A stretch of 64,000 nucleotides of DNA, from assembly GCF_963678635.1 (NCBI RefSeq), contig NC_087067.1, positions 40,384,379 to 40,448,378 on the forward strand. The letters run 5' to 3'. Origin of the DNA: Symsagittifera roscoffensis (taxonomy: Eukaryota; Xenacoelomorpha; Acoela; Convolutidae). Positions 35,111 through 46,063 of the stretch are shown one piece after another. The first letter of the stretch is position 1, and each line of letters begins with the position of its first letter. The notes under the pieces were generated by a model. It made no database searches. It was not told the origin of the DNA and saw only the letters and a program-made list of their open reading frames with translations. A program made the translations under genes and the position numbers.

Positions 35111-35752
35111 AATTAAGCGGACCTAGAGACTTCTCGAGAGTTCGACTCTTTGTTTGAGACAAGGCTTGCGTAGTGACTTCACAAATTTTTTGGAGTACCT
35201 ATCCATAAACATCCTCAGTTTCTATTTCTTGTTCGCCAAAAACATTTTTAGACGAATTTTATTCTGATGTTCCCCAAACATTTGCTTTGTTCGGAATGTT
35301 GCTCAGTTTCTTGAACCACACGTCTAAAATATTTCAGAAACTCAGAATAGATTTCTCTCCAGAAATAGATTCAAAGGGTGTTTTGCCCATAGCAGAGTGC
35401 GAGCATCTGTTCTTCAGATTATTGGTCAAATAAGGAGCAAAATAAACATGACCATAGAGTTTGCAGTGAGCTTTTGAAAACAACAGTCTTTTGAAAACAA
35501 CTTAAGACCACATAGCTTCAGTCCTTCAACATATTTTTCTTAATTTTTTAAATCTTTGTAGCACTTTCGACACAAGCTACAAAGACACGGTTGCAATGTG
35601 CTTACAACATAAAAATTGTCTATCCCTACATAGGTTTTTGAAAAAACAGAGAACAGATTCCTCTTCTAATGTAAAACAAGATCTTTTTAGCTGACGAATA
35701 ACCAAACTCGCATCAAAAACACCTTCTTCTTTAGTTTTACTCATAAGTGCTT

Positions 35753-35947
35753 TCAATGCTTAGCAAAACTAGGCAAGGTGTCCAATCTTCCTCTGCTCTT
35801 AGCACTGAATTTTTCAGGCTTTGTCTTAACTATCTTGTCTGCTGCGTAACTTTTTTCCGCAAAAGTTCGAAATCTAACTTTTCCTATGACAATTAAAACA
35901 AACTCATTTTTCGTTAAATACTTTTGTTTTGTCGTAGTTTTTCTCAT
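35753..35947 (-). pseudogene. Copia-like Gag region, copy C
   Basis: A 64-codon - strand frame matching the 29521-29733 frame in layout (hydrophobic FVLIVIGKVRF, then KSYAADKIVKTKPEK). No intact knuckle. Very low certainty beyond being a family relative. Confidence 0.3.
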
Positions 35948-36539
35948 CTTTCTACAAAATTTTGCTATGGTTTTTGAATTAATTGAATAGCACTATCAAC
36001 AAAACTGACAATACATTTTCACAATTTTCACTCATTCTCTTATTTATTTGCTCTATTTGTATTTGAATGTTCTCCGCTTGAGTCAAAAAGGCCGTCTATC
36101 TTCTTCATTTGAATTATTAGTCCAGTGATTTAGTTGCGCAATCTGGGACTTTCGAAACTCAAGCTTTGCTACCACTGCATATGTATGGTCTGAAAACTAA
36201 AATTGATTTCTCATCAAAAGCCTGCACTAGTTCGTATCAGATAGGCAAATGTTGTTTCTTGGATATTTTTTTCTTTTGTCATTGCAGCTTGTTTTTGATC
36301 AAGATTTGTGTTTGGTCTGTTTTTACATTTAAATATTCTATAGTTGACTTTCTATAGTCTATAGTCTATTATCTAATATCTTTTTGAAAATTATTTTAAA
36401 ATTAATGTAGATCACGAATAAAGTTGAGATCTTATCAGAATTCAAAAACTCAGTAATGCATTGTCCTTGGTTACTTTCAAGCGTAAATCATACAACATAA
36501 TTACTAAAATCGCTAGTTTATTTAATTAATAGATTATAT

Positions 36540-37460
36540 TAAACTAACCAAATCTGATTCTTAAGCTGGCGGTCTGGGCACTGAATAATCCATCAGCAAT
36601 TTGCCATACTAAAGTCTCTCCTCAGAATTCATATTTAAACTTATACTAGAGCACTAAAAAATTTGGGTTTTTTTAGGAAATCAATTTTTTCTATTATTTC
36701 TTAGGCCGTGTTCTCTTTTGATTGTTATTATGTCAGATTCGAGTAACAGCGTACAAACAGAATCAACATTCGAAAAAAGTGTAAAAAGTATAGATCAGCA
36801 TTTTTCACAAAAACTTTATGTAATTTATCACTTGGTTTATTTCGTTCAATGTAATTCCAGCGCTTCACTTACTCAAGCGCTCTGACTACATAATGCACCT
36901 TCGTGCAACTTTTGTATCCTATTTTTCGAGTCCCACGCTTTTGTGGTTTTTGGTTTCATTCAAAGCTCTGTTTTCAATTCCTTGCTGGCTTCTAGTTGTG
37001 TTGTCCAGCTTCAATAGTCAGAGGTGTCAATCCGACCAATGGTAGAAGAAAACCAACCGCCCAAACTAAACCGAAAGAGAAAAACCATTTCCAGTTCAGC
37101 TGGGAACAGTCACCTAAAGGCGGAGACCACCTATATTTTGCAAGTTGTTAAAACACTTTTCACTGAGTTTTTGTGAGCTACAGACACCATATTCAGTGTT
37201 TAGTTTCTTTTTGCAATGTAATAAAAAATTAAGATCTTAATCATTTTTTTGACAATAAATAAAGCTTAACTTGCTTAATAAATAAGCTTAATAAATAAAG
37301 CTGGAGTTTGAATCAAATTTTAAAATGCAACCTTCAGATCTCACAGAATATCAAAAATGATTTCATGTACAGCATGTGTCTGAACTCAGTTTAAGGGAAA
37401 ATTAATGTTTTCCCCTAAAGTGTCTTTTCTAGATAACTGTTTCATTTCAACAATTACAAG
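36540..37460. repeat. Duplicated block, copy 2
   Basis: Partner of 30500-31620 (see that entry). The - strand ORF 37386-37661 starts within it and runs into the next duplicated block; no domain seen. Confidence 0.5.
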
Positions 37461-37549
37461 TTTTTTTTGCGTTTTTCCTCTGATACATATCTCATTAATG
37501 GTGCAAAAAAATAACTGTTCCTTTGAAAATTTTTTTGAAGACCCTGTTG

Positions 37550-38110
37550 ACTGTTGGTTGACGACCATTAAGTTTTTGTGAAATCTGAAATGATAAAATT
37601 CAATTTCATTGTTCCGACCAAAAACATTTGCATTTAATTTTCTAGCAAAAAAGGAATACAAATTGCTTCCCAGTTATAAATGGATAAATCTCAAGAACGC
37701 GCTTTTGATCTTGAATCCAGGTGCTTTGTGATTTCTGAGCACAAATTCTCAGTGCTCATGAAGAGGCTCTGGTGTTCACTTGAGACCACTCACAGCCAAA
37801 CACTGGTAGTACTGGTTAATTGTTTTGCTTGTTTACTTTAAAGAGCTCTGAATAACCAGCTCCCCATTCTTCAGTATGCACCTCGTCAAATCAGAAATGA
37901 AAATAACTGAAAAAACTGGACTTGAGAGTCTTTCAGTTTAGACTTTTGTTTTTACTGAATTTAATATAATAATCAGCGAATATAATAATCAGTGCGTATC
38001 ATCAACGTAGCAAGTTTCAAAATATATAAGCATAAGTGCAGTCCATAAAGTATTTGAACTGATAAAGCAGAACTGTTAAGTGAAAGGCGTTGGTCCACTA
38101 GCCGGTCTGT
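37550..38110. repeat. Second duplicated block, copy 2
   Basis: Partner of 34530-35110. Confidence 0.45.
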
Positions 38111-38488
38111 TTCATTGTGTAAGAATTAGCAAAGGCTTTTCAACCCTAGTATAAAGAGAATGTTTTTTTTTCAAGAATTTAATTATAAAAGTTTGACCCA
38201 GTTTGTCTGACCGCAATAGACGTTTCATAAACTATCGCGTTATATTAAAATAGGAAACATCAAAACTTGAGTCAAAATTGGAATTTTTAGAAAACCGTAA
38301 TGCTCTCGACCGAAAAACTTTTCAGTTTTCAGTCGAAATTAAATCAACTTGGACAGCCCAGTCGTATAAATTAGATTTAGCTCCGGCAGCCTCGGGTACC
38401 TTCCGAGTAGTTAAAAGGGCTTTCACTTAATTCTTACGACGTCCCTATACTTACTCAAAAATTTTTGAGGTTTTCAAATCCGCAGTTC
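38111..38488. other. Non-coding flank left of the giant retroelement
   Basis: No frame. The last bases before the LTR (AGTTC) do not match the first bases after the other LTR (TTATG), so no target duplication is visible. Confidence 0.5.
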
Positions 38489-38898
38489 TGAGTTATAACC
38501 GATGTGGTTAACTCATAGAGTAATTTCGGATAGGGTACACCGTCTGCTCGTCACGCTATCTTATTTTCGGCCGGATAGATTCGTGCAACTTCTTAGTCTA
38601 ATACCGATCCTAATCTTACTCTTATACTATCTAGTCTCAGGTTGTTTAACTAGTCTCTGCTAGGCTCAATAGATCTAGGGTATACTGGTTTATTGCGGCT
38701 GCTGAAGTTCTCTTGGAGAGGCAACTAATTTCTAAGTTAAATTCAAATCTCTCTGGTGCTGAAATTACAAGTAATTTCAGCACTTACAAATAAGTGGGTT
38801 GTTAGTTAGATGGATCATGATTGGTTAATATTAAATACTTTACAGTGGTAAAATATCTAATTTATCCAATCATAAAATGTAGTTTAGATCAGGTTCCA
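38489..38898 (-). repeat. 3' LTR of the giant element
   Basis: 410 bases, TG...CA, about 99% identical to 56904-57313. It contains a perfect hairpin (13-base arms, AA loop, 38756-38783) and, on the - strand, an AATAAA (38689-38694) that could serve as the polyadenylation signal downstream of the hairpin. Confidence 0.92.
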
Positions 38899-40477
38899 CC
38901 CATCCGGGTTTTACAGAGTTTTTTAGAATTGTCTTTCTGCAATTCAAAGGATGGATGATGGACGTTGGTATTTGGCGAACATCATATTTCTTCTGGGTTC
39001 TCTTGTTAGAGAAGTTCCAGGTTCAATCGTTGTGTCTTCTCATGACAACGACTGGGTTTTCGCAACAAACTCAAATCTGATTTCAGAATGGTTTGCTATG
39101 ACAGGTTTTTCTGTTTCATGTAGAGAACTTCTTTTGTGTTCAACCTAGTCTGGGAATGGCGTGGAGATTGTGCGTTACTCGGATCTGTACGTATACTTGA
39201 ACATCGAGGTGGTCATTGGTCTAGTTCAATGAAGTCCTTTTCTGCGAAGTCAAGTCGTACTCTAAATCCTTTGAGTTGTGATTGTGGACGGCATATTGCT
39301 TGTGGTTGGCCATTCTTTTTCGAGTGTAGTGGGGTCATTTTGTCTTTGGATGTTCGTCTTTGGTGTTGGATGCTGATCTATATACTGCAAGGTGTAATTT
39401 ACATTTTATAAAAATTTTTATTAATTTGGTGTTTTAATTATGATTTTGGTTAGTTGTTTTCACAAAAGCTTTTTGTTTTAGTTCGGTTATTTTGAAGAGT
39501 TACTCACCCTTGAGTACCTCTTATTAAAAATAGGAGTGTGGTCACAAAGCGTGGATGTAGCACGGTGGGTTAGGCCGGCTATAGAGCATGCTCAGGACGT
39601 CCTCTCTGGTGGGTTAGGCCAGGAGTGGGAGTATGATTTCGTGCAGTTTCTGTGAGAGGTCCTGTTATGTGATAACGTTTTATGTTGGGTTTATTGTGGT
39701 TTTTCTTATGTTTCGTTGGTTGTGTCCTTTTTTCAAAAATCAAATTGTTTTTGGTATGGGTTTGTCTTTCGACTTTTTTGTGTTTTATTATTTCTTTTTT
39801 AGACTTTATAATAGTCTTCAAAAGAATAAATTATCCAGTTTTAAACTGGGTTAATCCGGTTTGGGTACCGTTGGTTTCCTTTTCTTAGTCATGCTGTTTT
39901 TCTATGATTTGTGGTGTTTAGTAAGCTGCATTGGTTAGTTTTGTTTAGTATATAATTCCTTTCCAACCGGGTTAAACGAAAGTTAGAAACGTGTTATCGT
40001 GTGTTAGAGTTGTTGAGTGTGAAAGCTTGAAACTGAAATTCATTATTTAAACAATTCTTCGTGGGCGAGCTGTGCGAGTTTGGATAGAATTTTTGTGCGA
40101 GTGAATAGAAATATCAAAAGGTTAGTACTGCATTTTCGTTTTATCAATTTACTACATAGAATTTCAATTTTACTGCTAGTTTTTGGGAAAAATTAAATTA
40201 CAAATTTTCATTATTTTTTAGATTTACTGCTTGTGGGGAAACAATTTATAAATTAATTTACTACATTGGTATGAATTGTATTTAATTTAGCTGGTGCAAA
40301 ATATTAACAGAGTTTTGAACAATTTGAAGAAGTTTTCTATTTTTTATTTTTCTTTTGTGTATTTTGCAGATGATCGTGGGATGAAGACTAAAAATCTAAA
40401 TAAGACTTGGATAAAGAATGGTTAGTTTTTTAATTTGAATTTATTAGTTAAGAATATGTATAAATCATACTTACCTG
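38899..40477 (-). other. 3' region of the giant element, mostly non-coding
   Basis: 1.58 kb between the 602-residue ORF and the 3' LTR. On the - strand a possible extra coding stretch lies at about 39410-38940. It is interrupted by several stops and a frame change, with short protein-like pieces (GFRVRLDFAEKDFIELDQ; EIRFEFVAKTQSL), but no family is evident. The + strand ORFs 38951-39148, 39136-39411 and 39633-39888 are its shadows or chance. A - strand purine stretch, GGATGGG, abuts the LTR where a polypurine tract should be, but it is short. Confidence 0.4.
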
Positions 40478-42286
40478 TTAGTCGTCGGGGAAAAAACCGT
40501 GGGGGAAGATATCGTGTATCATGTCGGAATTTGTTAGTAATTTTGCTAGTATGCGAATGATGTTTTTAGTTTGAAGCAGTGGCCAAAGCAATTGAAGTGC
40601 TTTAATGGTTTTTAGTTCTTCAGTGCCAACTGCAAACTCATAAGGTGTGTTTTGGATGACATTATATAATTTGTGATTGTATTTAGTGTTGTGGATGAAT
40701 TCTAATATTGGGATTTCTATAGGTTGAACAAATTCATGTGGGATAAGGAAGGGTCTGGATTCTTCTGCGTTGAAGGTCTTTGTGATGGGACAAAAAATAT
40801 ACATTTGGGTTATGGGATCATAATTGCGAAGAATACCGTGAAGGTTAGTATCTTTGATGCAATATGTGAAGTTAAGAAAAAATGGTGAAGTGTATTTAGA
40901 GTTAATAAATTGAAAACGGTGGTGTGGTTGTCTTGATGGAGTGTGTAGATCAAAGTGATTTTGTATGAAGCGATAATATGTATATGTGTGGGTTTGTTTA
41001 GTGCGTAACATAATGTCGTGTGAGCAGTGCAAATCGCGTTCTTGTGGTGCAAGGAAATTGAAGGTTAGTGAAAATAATTGAAATTTTTCTTTAAAACTTT
41101 CGTAAGCTTGCATGTCGGTTAGTGCTTCAGAAATGATGTGGTCGAATTTGCGGTCAAATATATTGAGTGTAAATACATATAGTGTTTTGATGAAAAATTT
41201 TTCCGTGATTTGTGGGTTAGCGAAACGATCATCATCTAAAAATTGGTCTTGGTTAGCTCGGATGATGTTGTGATCGTAATATTCTAGCGTATATTCGTTA
41301 GCTCGGGGTGCAGTGTATGTTTTTAGTGACTTCTTATATCCTATATAAGTAAATTGTCTATGTGTTAGTGGTGTGGTGAGTCGATATAGCATATCTTGAT
41401 TTCTTTCTATATCGATGTGAGTATTAGATAAAGGTAGGCAAAGGGGGTTAGTAAAATTATAATATGATGTCCAAGGAAGTGTAGGCATTAAAACTTGTTC
41501 ATCTACAAAACTACGTGTATCGTTAGTGTCGTTAGGGGTGTTCAAAGTATACTGTGGAAATGAAGGTAAGGTGATTGCTAAAAACTCTTTCGTGTTAGTG
41601 TGATTTGGATGATTAATATATTCACGGGCTGTTCCTGGTTTTGTTGGAAATGGATGGTTTGGGAATTTTCTTTTGAAAGTGCGATAAGCTCTATTAGTGC
41701 TAGTTGATGATTCAGTGGTTGTGGATGATGGTATTAGTGATGCGGTATAAGCTGAAGAGGGTGTAGGGGTAGGTGGGTTTGATGATTCTATTGTGGATGA
41801 AATCTGATTTATAGTGGGGTTTTCAAGGTGGAAGGGTTGTTGTTGTAGGGTGATGAAATTATCTAGTTCTTGGGAGATTTGGGGAGTGTCTGGAGAATTG
41901 GATGATCGGTCTGAATGAAATGAAGAGTAGGTTGAGGTGACTTGTGAAGCATAAGAGAGTGTAGAAATGGATGGGGGTGGGTTATTGGGTGGGATTGGTT
42001 GAAAAGAGGGTTTTGAGAAAACTGAGGAGTTGGTTTGGAAATTATTGGATGGAGATGGTTCAGAGTCTGCAAATTTATCAGGGGTTTCAATATTTGGGTT
42101 ATTGAGTTGTGAAATGGAGTATAAAACTGAGATATGTGAATTAGTGTCTGAATTCATGCCTGATGTTACATTATTGGTTGGGAAATCGGGTGGCGGGAAA
42201 GCAAAAAGTGGAATTATTGTAATTGGAGTGTTGAGGTTGGTTGGATGGGAATTCGAGCGGTGTACGGATCCAAGTTGTCGGCTCAT
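40478..42286 (-). CDS. Unknown 602-residue protein of the giant element
   Basis: The longest uninterrupted accessory frame, starting 161 bases after the envelope stop. Residues 1 to about 205 are Ser/Pro/Thr/Asn-rich and probably disordered (PPNNPPPSISTLSYAS, SNPPTPTPSSAYTAS). A short basic patch (RAYRTFKRKFPNH) follows. Residues about 225-602 look globular with many aromatic residues and mixed helix/strand character. There is no signal peptide, membrane segment, zinc motif or enzyme motif that I recognise. Its position after env, in the accessory slot of complex retroviruses, suggests an accessory or structural role, possibly from a spliced subgenomic RNA. It has no stop or frameshift, unlike gag, pol and env, which is notable at this length. 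The start is the first ATG of the open frame. Function unknown. Confidence 0.75.
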   Translation of the reverse strand: MSRQLGSVHRSNSHPTNLNTPITIIPLFAFPPPDFPTNNVTSGMNSDTNSHISVLYSISQLNNPNIETPDKFADSEPSPSNNFQTNSSVFSKPSFQPIPPNNPPPSISTLSYASQVTSTYSSFHSDRSSNSPDTPQISQELDNFITLQQQPFHLENPTINQISSTIESSNPPTPTPSSAYTASLIPSSTTTESSTSTNRAYRTFKRKFPNHPFPTKPGTAREYINHPNHTNTKEFLAITLPSFPQYTLNTPNDTNDTRSFVDEQVLMPTLPWTSYYNFTNPLCLPLSNTHIDIERNQDMLYRLTTPLTHRQFTYIGYKKSLKTYTAPRANEYTLEYYDHNIIRANQDQFLDDDRFANPQITEKFFIKTLYVFTLNIFDRKFDHIISEALTDMQAYESFKEKFQLFSLTFNFLAPQERDLHCSHDIMLRTKQTHTYTYYRFIQNHFDLHTPSRQPHHRFQFINSKYTSPFFLNFTYCIKDTNLHGILRNYDPITQMYIFCPITKTFNAEESRPFLIPHEFVQPIEIPILEFIHNTKYNHKLYNVIQNTPYEFAVGTEELKTIKALQLLWPLLQTKNIIRILAKLLTNSDMIHDIFPHGFFPDD

Positions 42287-42446
42287 CGTGGGCTAAAAAA
42301 ATTATTATTTTGAGATTGAAAAGCGGTGGTATGGGGTTGTTCTATAATTTGTTCATATGTATTTTCATCTAGTGAATGATGTGTCATTATATGTTGAATG
42401 GGACTTTGTGATATGGTTGGTCTAAAATTTGGATTATGTGTTATTG

Positions 42447-44900
42447 CTAAATTCGAAAATTTCGTGGGACTAGGGATAATGGATGGTTATTTGGTAGGGG
42501 TGGTAACTGTGGTGCTGTAGGCGTTATGTCTACATTGTTATGTTCTTCGTCGTATGTGTTCTGTCTTGTTGCTATTTTTGTGTTGTATTCTTTTATTTGT
42601 GCGTCTAAAAGAATTTTGTTTATTGATGATGAAAAAATTCCAAAAAATCCTGCAAATAGTATTCGTATTACACTTGCTTGTCTATTTACTTGTGTGTGTA
42701 TAGCGCATGTATTATAAATTCCTTTTAAGAGTGAAAAAAGAAATCCTATAAAGTTAAACATTGCGTATAAAATAGTTAATTTTTCTAAGATGTAATAGGG
42801 CCATCCTAGAAAATCAAGAATTTCATTTTTGAGTGTAACAAAGCTAAAAATTTTTATAGGTGATATATCTTGTGGTCGGTATTTTTCACCGTTTAGATAT
42901 ATATAGTCTTTAATGTCTTTAAAATATCCGCTATAATCTTGTGTATAAATATCTGCAAATCCTGCGGTTTCGGCAAGTTTGCGTAAGTTTTGGTCAATTG
43001 ATTGTCTTTGTATAGTGTCCATTTGTGTTAATAATTCTTGGAATTGTTGTGTTCTAATGTGATGTTGGATATCGGATTTTGAATATATTCCAATTGATTG
43101 TAGGTCAATATTTGGGTTTCGAGCAATAGCTCTAATGCTTTCAGGTGAAAATTTTTTGAGTAATTGCATTAATGTGGGATATGGGGTAAGAAGGTAATAT
43201 TTATCTTCATCAGGGTTCAGTTGTACTACATTGTGGCTATTTTCTGATCCACATGGGACTGCGGTATCCCAGAAATAGTTTCGTCTTGAAAGTGTGTCAA
43301 CGAAATGTACTTTATTCTTATAAAAGATAGGGATTCTTTTATAGCATCGTTTATCTTCAAAAACATATAGTGGTGATACTTTTTTGGTACAGGTATAAAA
43401 CCATCAAATGTTTCCTTCATAGTCTAAAAAATTTGATCTATTTCCTGATAGTAAATATCCTGCGTAGGGTATTTTTAATACTGCTAGTGCAAGTGATTGT
43501 AGGATTTGTGTCCTTTCTAATTCGCATAGTTGATGAAGTGTTTCTAATTCGGAGAGTGACATTTCTTGAAAAATTCGGCTAATTGTGTAGTCTAATTTCA
43601 TATCTAAGTGAATATCATAGTGGATATTACCGAAATATGTACTATTCATTAGTGATAGTTCTTGTAAACGTGTGCTTCTAGTGTCATGGGGCTTTAGATG
43701 TCCACCAGGTTGACCTTTACTTTTTTGAAAATCAACTGGTATATATGATGTTCCTTCGTTTATAGGGTGACTTGTGGCGTATGGGTCGATTTTTACTTTT
43801 CCAGTGGTCATGTCGAATCCTTTTTCGTATTCAACTAATATCTCGGAGTATTGTGTTTTGTGAAGTGGATTTCTGTATTTATATGCAAGTTCTGTTTCTT
43901 GATATGTTTGAAAACGTGTCAATTTATTTTCTATATTGTGTATGTTCCTAAAATTAGAACTTTGTTTTCGTGATGGATTTACTTGTTCATATGGAATTGA
44001 CAGTATAAAATATTTTTCGTGAAATTTTATCATACGAGCGTGTATTTTTGCTACTTGAAATATTGTACATGTGTCTTCGGGGAACCAAACAATTGTTGCT
44101 TGTGTTCGTGTTGTAGGGTCACAATAGCCTTGATCGTTTTTACAAGGTAATCTAATTCCTTGATAGATCATTGTGTTGTCAGATAAATCGCGTGTGAGTT
44201 GTATTTTTTCGAGTTGTATTTTCCAATCGAAAAACATTATTTCTTGATATCCTTTATTTTTTGTGTCTGCTTTGCAGTTTGATTGGTTATTTATACCAAT
44301 ATGTGGTATCCAGTTTTTATCGGGTATATCATAAGTTAATCTTCCGTGTGCGCCGTTGTATGGGTATTTTTCATCTAATTTTATATATCCTTGATATCTT
44401 TCAAGTTCTGCTTGATGTACAGAATCTGAAAAAACTTGGAAATATACTAATTTTCTATCTGTGTTTTTATTTCTTGTGATATTTAGTCTGAATAACTCGT
44501 TTTTACAATCTTCGGGATTGAGATGTAAAAGTCGTTCGATATTACTCTGGTAGAATGATTCGTGGTCAAGTCGGTTTTTATTTCCATTTGAGACTTGTGA
44601 ACAATGTACTTTCTTTTCAGAAAATGTTGCTGTGAATTTATATCCTATAACTGTTGTTGCTCGGGCTTTTGAATAAAGTGTCGCTATTACATTTGTAGTT
44701 TCTATAGCTTGTGGTTATGTTTCGCATTGTTTTACTTGATTTATTGCATATTTGTGTAGTTTTTTTTGTTCATTTTCTTCACAATCGTAATGTGTCACTA
44801 ATAAATCTTGAGGTCCTGTGCGGGGGGAAGGGTTTATGTTTTGATTGGAGATTACTAGAAAAAAGAGTTGGAGAAAAATTAATATTTTTAGAATATACAT
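42447..44900 (-). pseudogene. env: Envelope-type glycoprotein, chuvirus-like, two in-frame stops
   Basis: One - strand frame runs from ATG at 44900 to 42447 (818 codons including the stop) with no frameshift but TAA at 44715-44717 and TGA at 43404-43406. It begins with a signal peptide (MYILKILIFLQLFFLVI). The middle ends in an ERTQILQSLALAV helix and a GYLLSGNRSNF motif, followed soon by a cysteine-containing stretch, a pattern I associate with the class III-like surface glycoproteins of chuviruses and relatives, already known as env donors to animal LTR elements. Near the C-terminus are hydrophobic segments (LTILYAMFNFIGFLFSLL and IRILFAGFFGIFSSSI), then a polar tail with PPLPNNHPLS. Such a protein would mediate attachment and fusion; this copy is broken. 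The signal peptide, single frame and membrane segments are seen; the viral relationship is recognition by pattern, moderately sure. Confidence 0.7.
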
Positions 44901-46063
44901 GTGTATGATAATCCTGAGTATGGGTTATAAAATGTGATGTAACCAATTGTCTTTTTGGTATATCTATCGTATTTGTATATTACTTCAGTTGTTATAAATG
45001 GTGGCGGTAGTGATTGAGCTGTTATATTTGGTGGGTTTAATGGGTAGGGATGTTGAGTAATGTTGTTTAGTTTAACTGTGATTTCAAATTTTAATTGTAG
45101 ACTATTTTGTTGGAGTATTTGGATGTTATGATCACGAATGTCTTCGTGGATGTCTTGTCTATATTGTAGTCTATTGAGTGCCCAGTTGTGGAGTCGGTTA
45201 CTTTCTGGGTGTTGTCCAAATAATGGTGGAGGTGCTGTGAATGTGTTCCAGTCTAGTCTTAAAGGAATATTTGTTGATGATTGTTCTCGATATCTTGCGT
45301 CGAGGTTATTTGGGAAATTGAAGTTAAAAGGCGTTGGAGAAATCTGGCTGATTGATGGTGTTGATGGTAGTGATAATGTTTCTGGTAGTGATGAGGATGT
45401 TGTTGTATCCGTAGAAATATCTATTGGATCATTGATTAAATTTGGTTCACCTTGTGTGAATGAATGTGTTGTCCAATATGGTAGTCGTGATGTTTGGTTT
45501 GTAGGGTTAAAGGGATTTTCACGTATTTGTTCAGATGTTGGTGTTGAACCTAAAAAATCCGAGGGTAGGCTTGAAGTGCTACGTTGTGAAAGAAGCGTAG
45601 GAGTTTCTGGTAATATACCGATGGGGTTTTCTGGGGTACTTTGTGATGGGGATTGAGGTATATCAAAATGAACTCGGGGAGTTTGAAAATTTCTGTTTCG
45701 TCGAGGATGTATAATTTGTCTATTTATTTCTACTGTATTTTGGTTTTGACTAGGATTTCGTATTCTACTTAATTCTTGTGGTAGTGTTGGGTATAAGTTA
45801 TATGTTGGTTCACTTAGAGGTGCTTGTCGTTGAACTGATTCTAGTGGTTCAGATAAGCGAGCGTGTCGTTCTTCAAAGGTATATGGGTTATCTTGAAAGG
45901 ATATTCGTGTAGATGTTTGGGGGTTTTGGGTAGTTAAAGGTGTTGTTGGGTTATCTTGGGATGATGTCGGTGAAGACTGACTGTGTGACTGTTGGTTAGC
46001 AATTTTTGATAGTTTTTGATCTATTCTTTTAGTGAAAAAATTTATGTTTATTATAATATTCTT
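44888..46063 (-). CDS. 391-codon open frame without ATG, unknown
   Basis: On the - strand the frame is open from just after a TAG (46064-46066) to TAA (44888-44890), 391 codons with no stop and not one ATG. It ends inside the first codons of env, overlapping it by 13 bases. The first two thirds are Ser/Thr/Pro/Asn/Gln-rich (QQSHSQSSPTSSQ, PETPTLLSQRSTSSLPS). The last third looks more structured (WALNRLQYRQDIHEDIRDHN, VIYKYDRYTKKTIGYI). With no ATG, it would need splicing, ribosomal frameshifting from the small membrane ORF just upstream (46029-46217), or a non-AUG start. The + strand 172-codon ORF 45138-45656 is its mirror. No family is recognised. It could be an N-terminal partner of env or an accessory protein. 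Confidence 0.6.
   Translation of the reverse strand, partial: KNIIININFFTKRIDQKLSKIANQQSHSQSSPTSSQDNPTTPLTTQNPQTSTRISFQDNPYTFEERHARLSEPLESVQRQAPLSEPTYNLYPTLPQELSRIRNPSQNQNTVEINRQIIHPRRNRNFQTPRVHFDIPQSPSQSTPENPIGILPETPTLLSQRSTSSLPSDFLGSTPTSEQIRENPFNPTNQTSRLPYWTTHSFTQGEPNLINDPIDISTDTTTSSSLPETLSLPSTPSISQISPTPFNFNFPNNLDARYREQSSTNIPLRLDWNTFTAPPPLFGQHPESNRLHNWALNRLQYRQDIHEDIRDHNIQILQQNSLQLKFEITVKLNNITQHPYPLNPPNITAQSLPPPFITTEVIYKYDRYTKKTIGYITFYNPYSGLSYTCIF

Larger units (their letters stand above)
28880..36400 (-). mobile_element. Cluster of very degenerate Copia-like retrotransposon copies
   Basis: Reading the - strand, integrase zinc-finger-like pieces recur: CETCVSNKAKK near 28.95 kb, CKTCDFNKAKR near 32.75 kb, and a weaker C..C piece near 35.57 kb. 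In the middle copy this is followed by HNDFFGPFESKAVVGHRYAV and SFVD (32615-32698), matching the first part of the Ty1/Copia integrase core. A Gag-knuckle-region relative recurs at 29.46-29.76, 33.33-33.56 and 35.74-35.95 kb, always upstream of the integrase piece, so the order fits - strand Copia copies. No frame is intact. Family assignment is inference from short motifs. Confidence 0.5.

Noticed and set aside
39633-39888. + strand hydrophobic ORFs in the 3' region of the giant element
   Set aside because: Opposite to all element genes and produced by T-rich sequence; no start context or domain.
45138-45656. 172-codon + strand ORF
   Set aside because: It is the mirror of the longer - strand ATG-less frame (46063-44888), which has retroelement-like composition and lies on the coding strand of the whole element.
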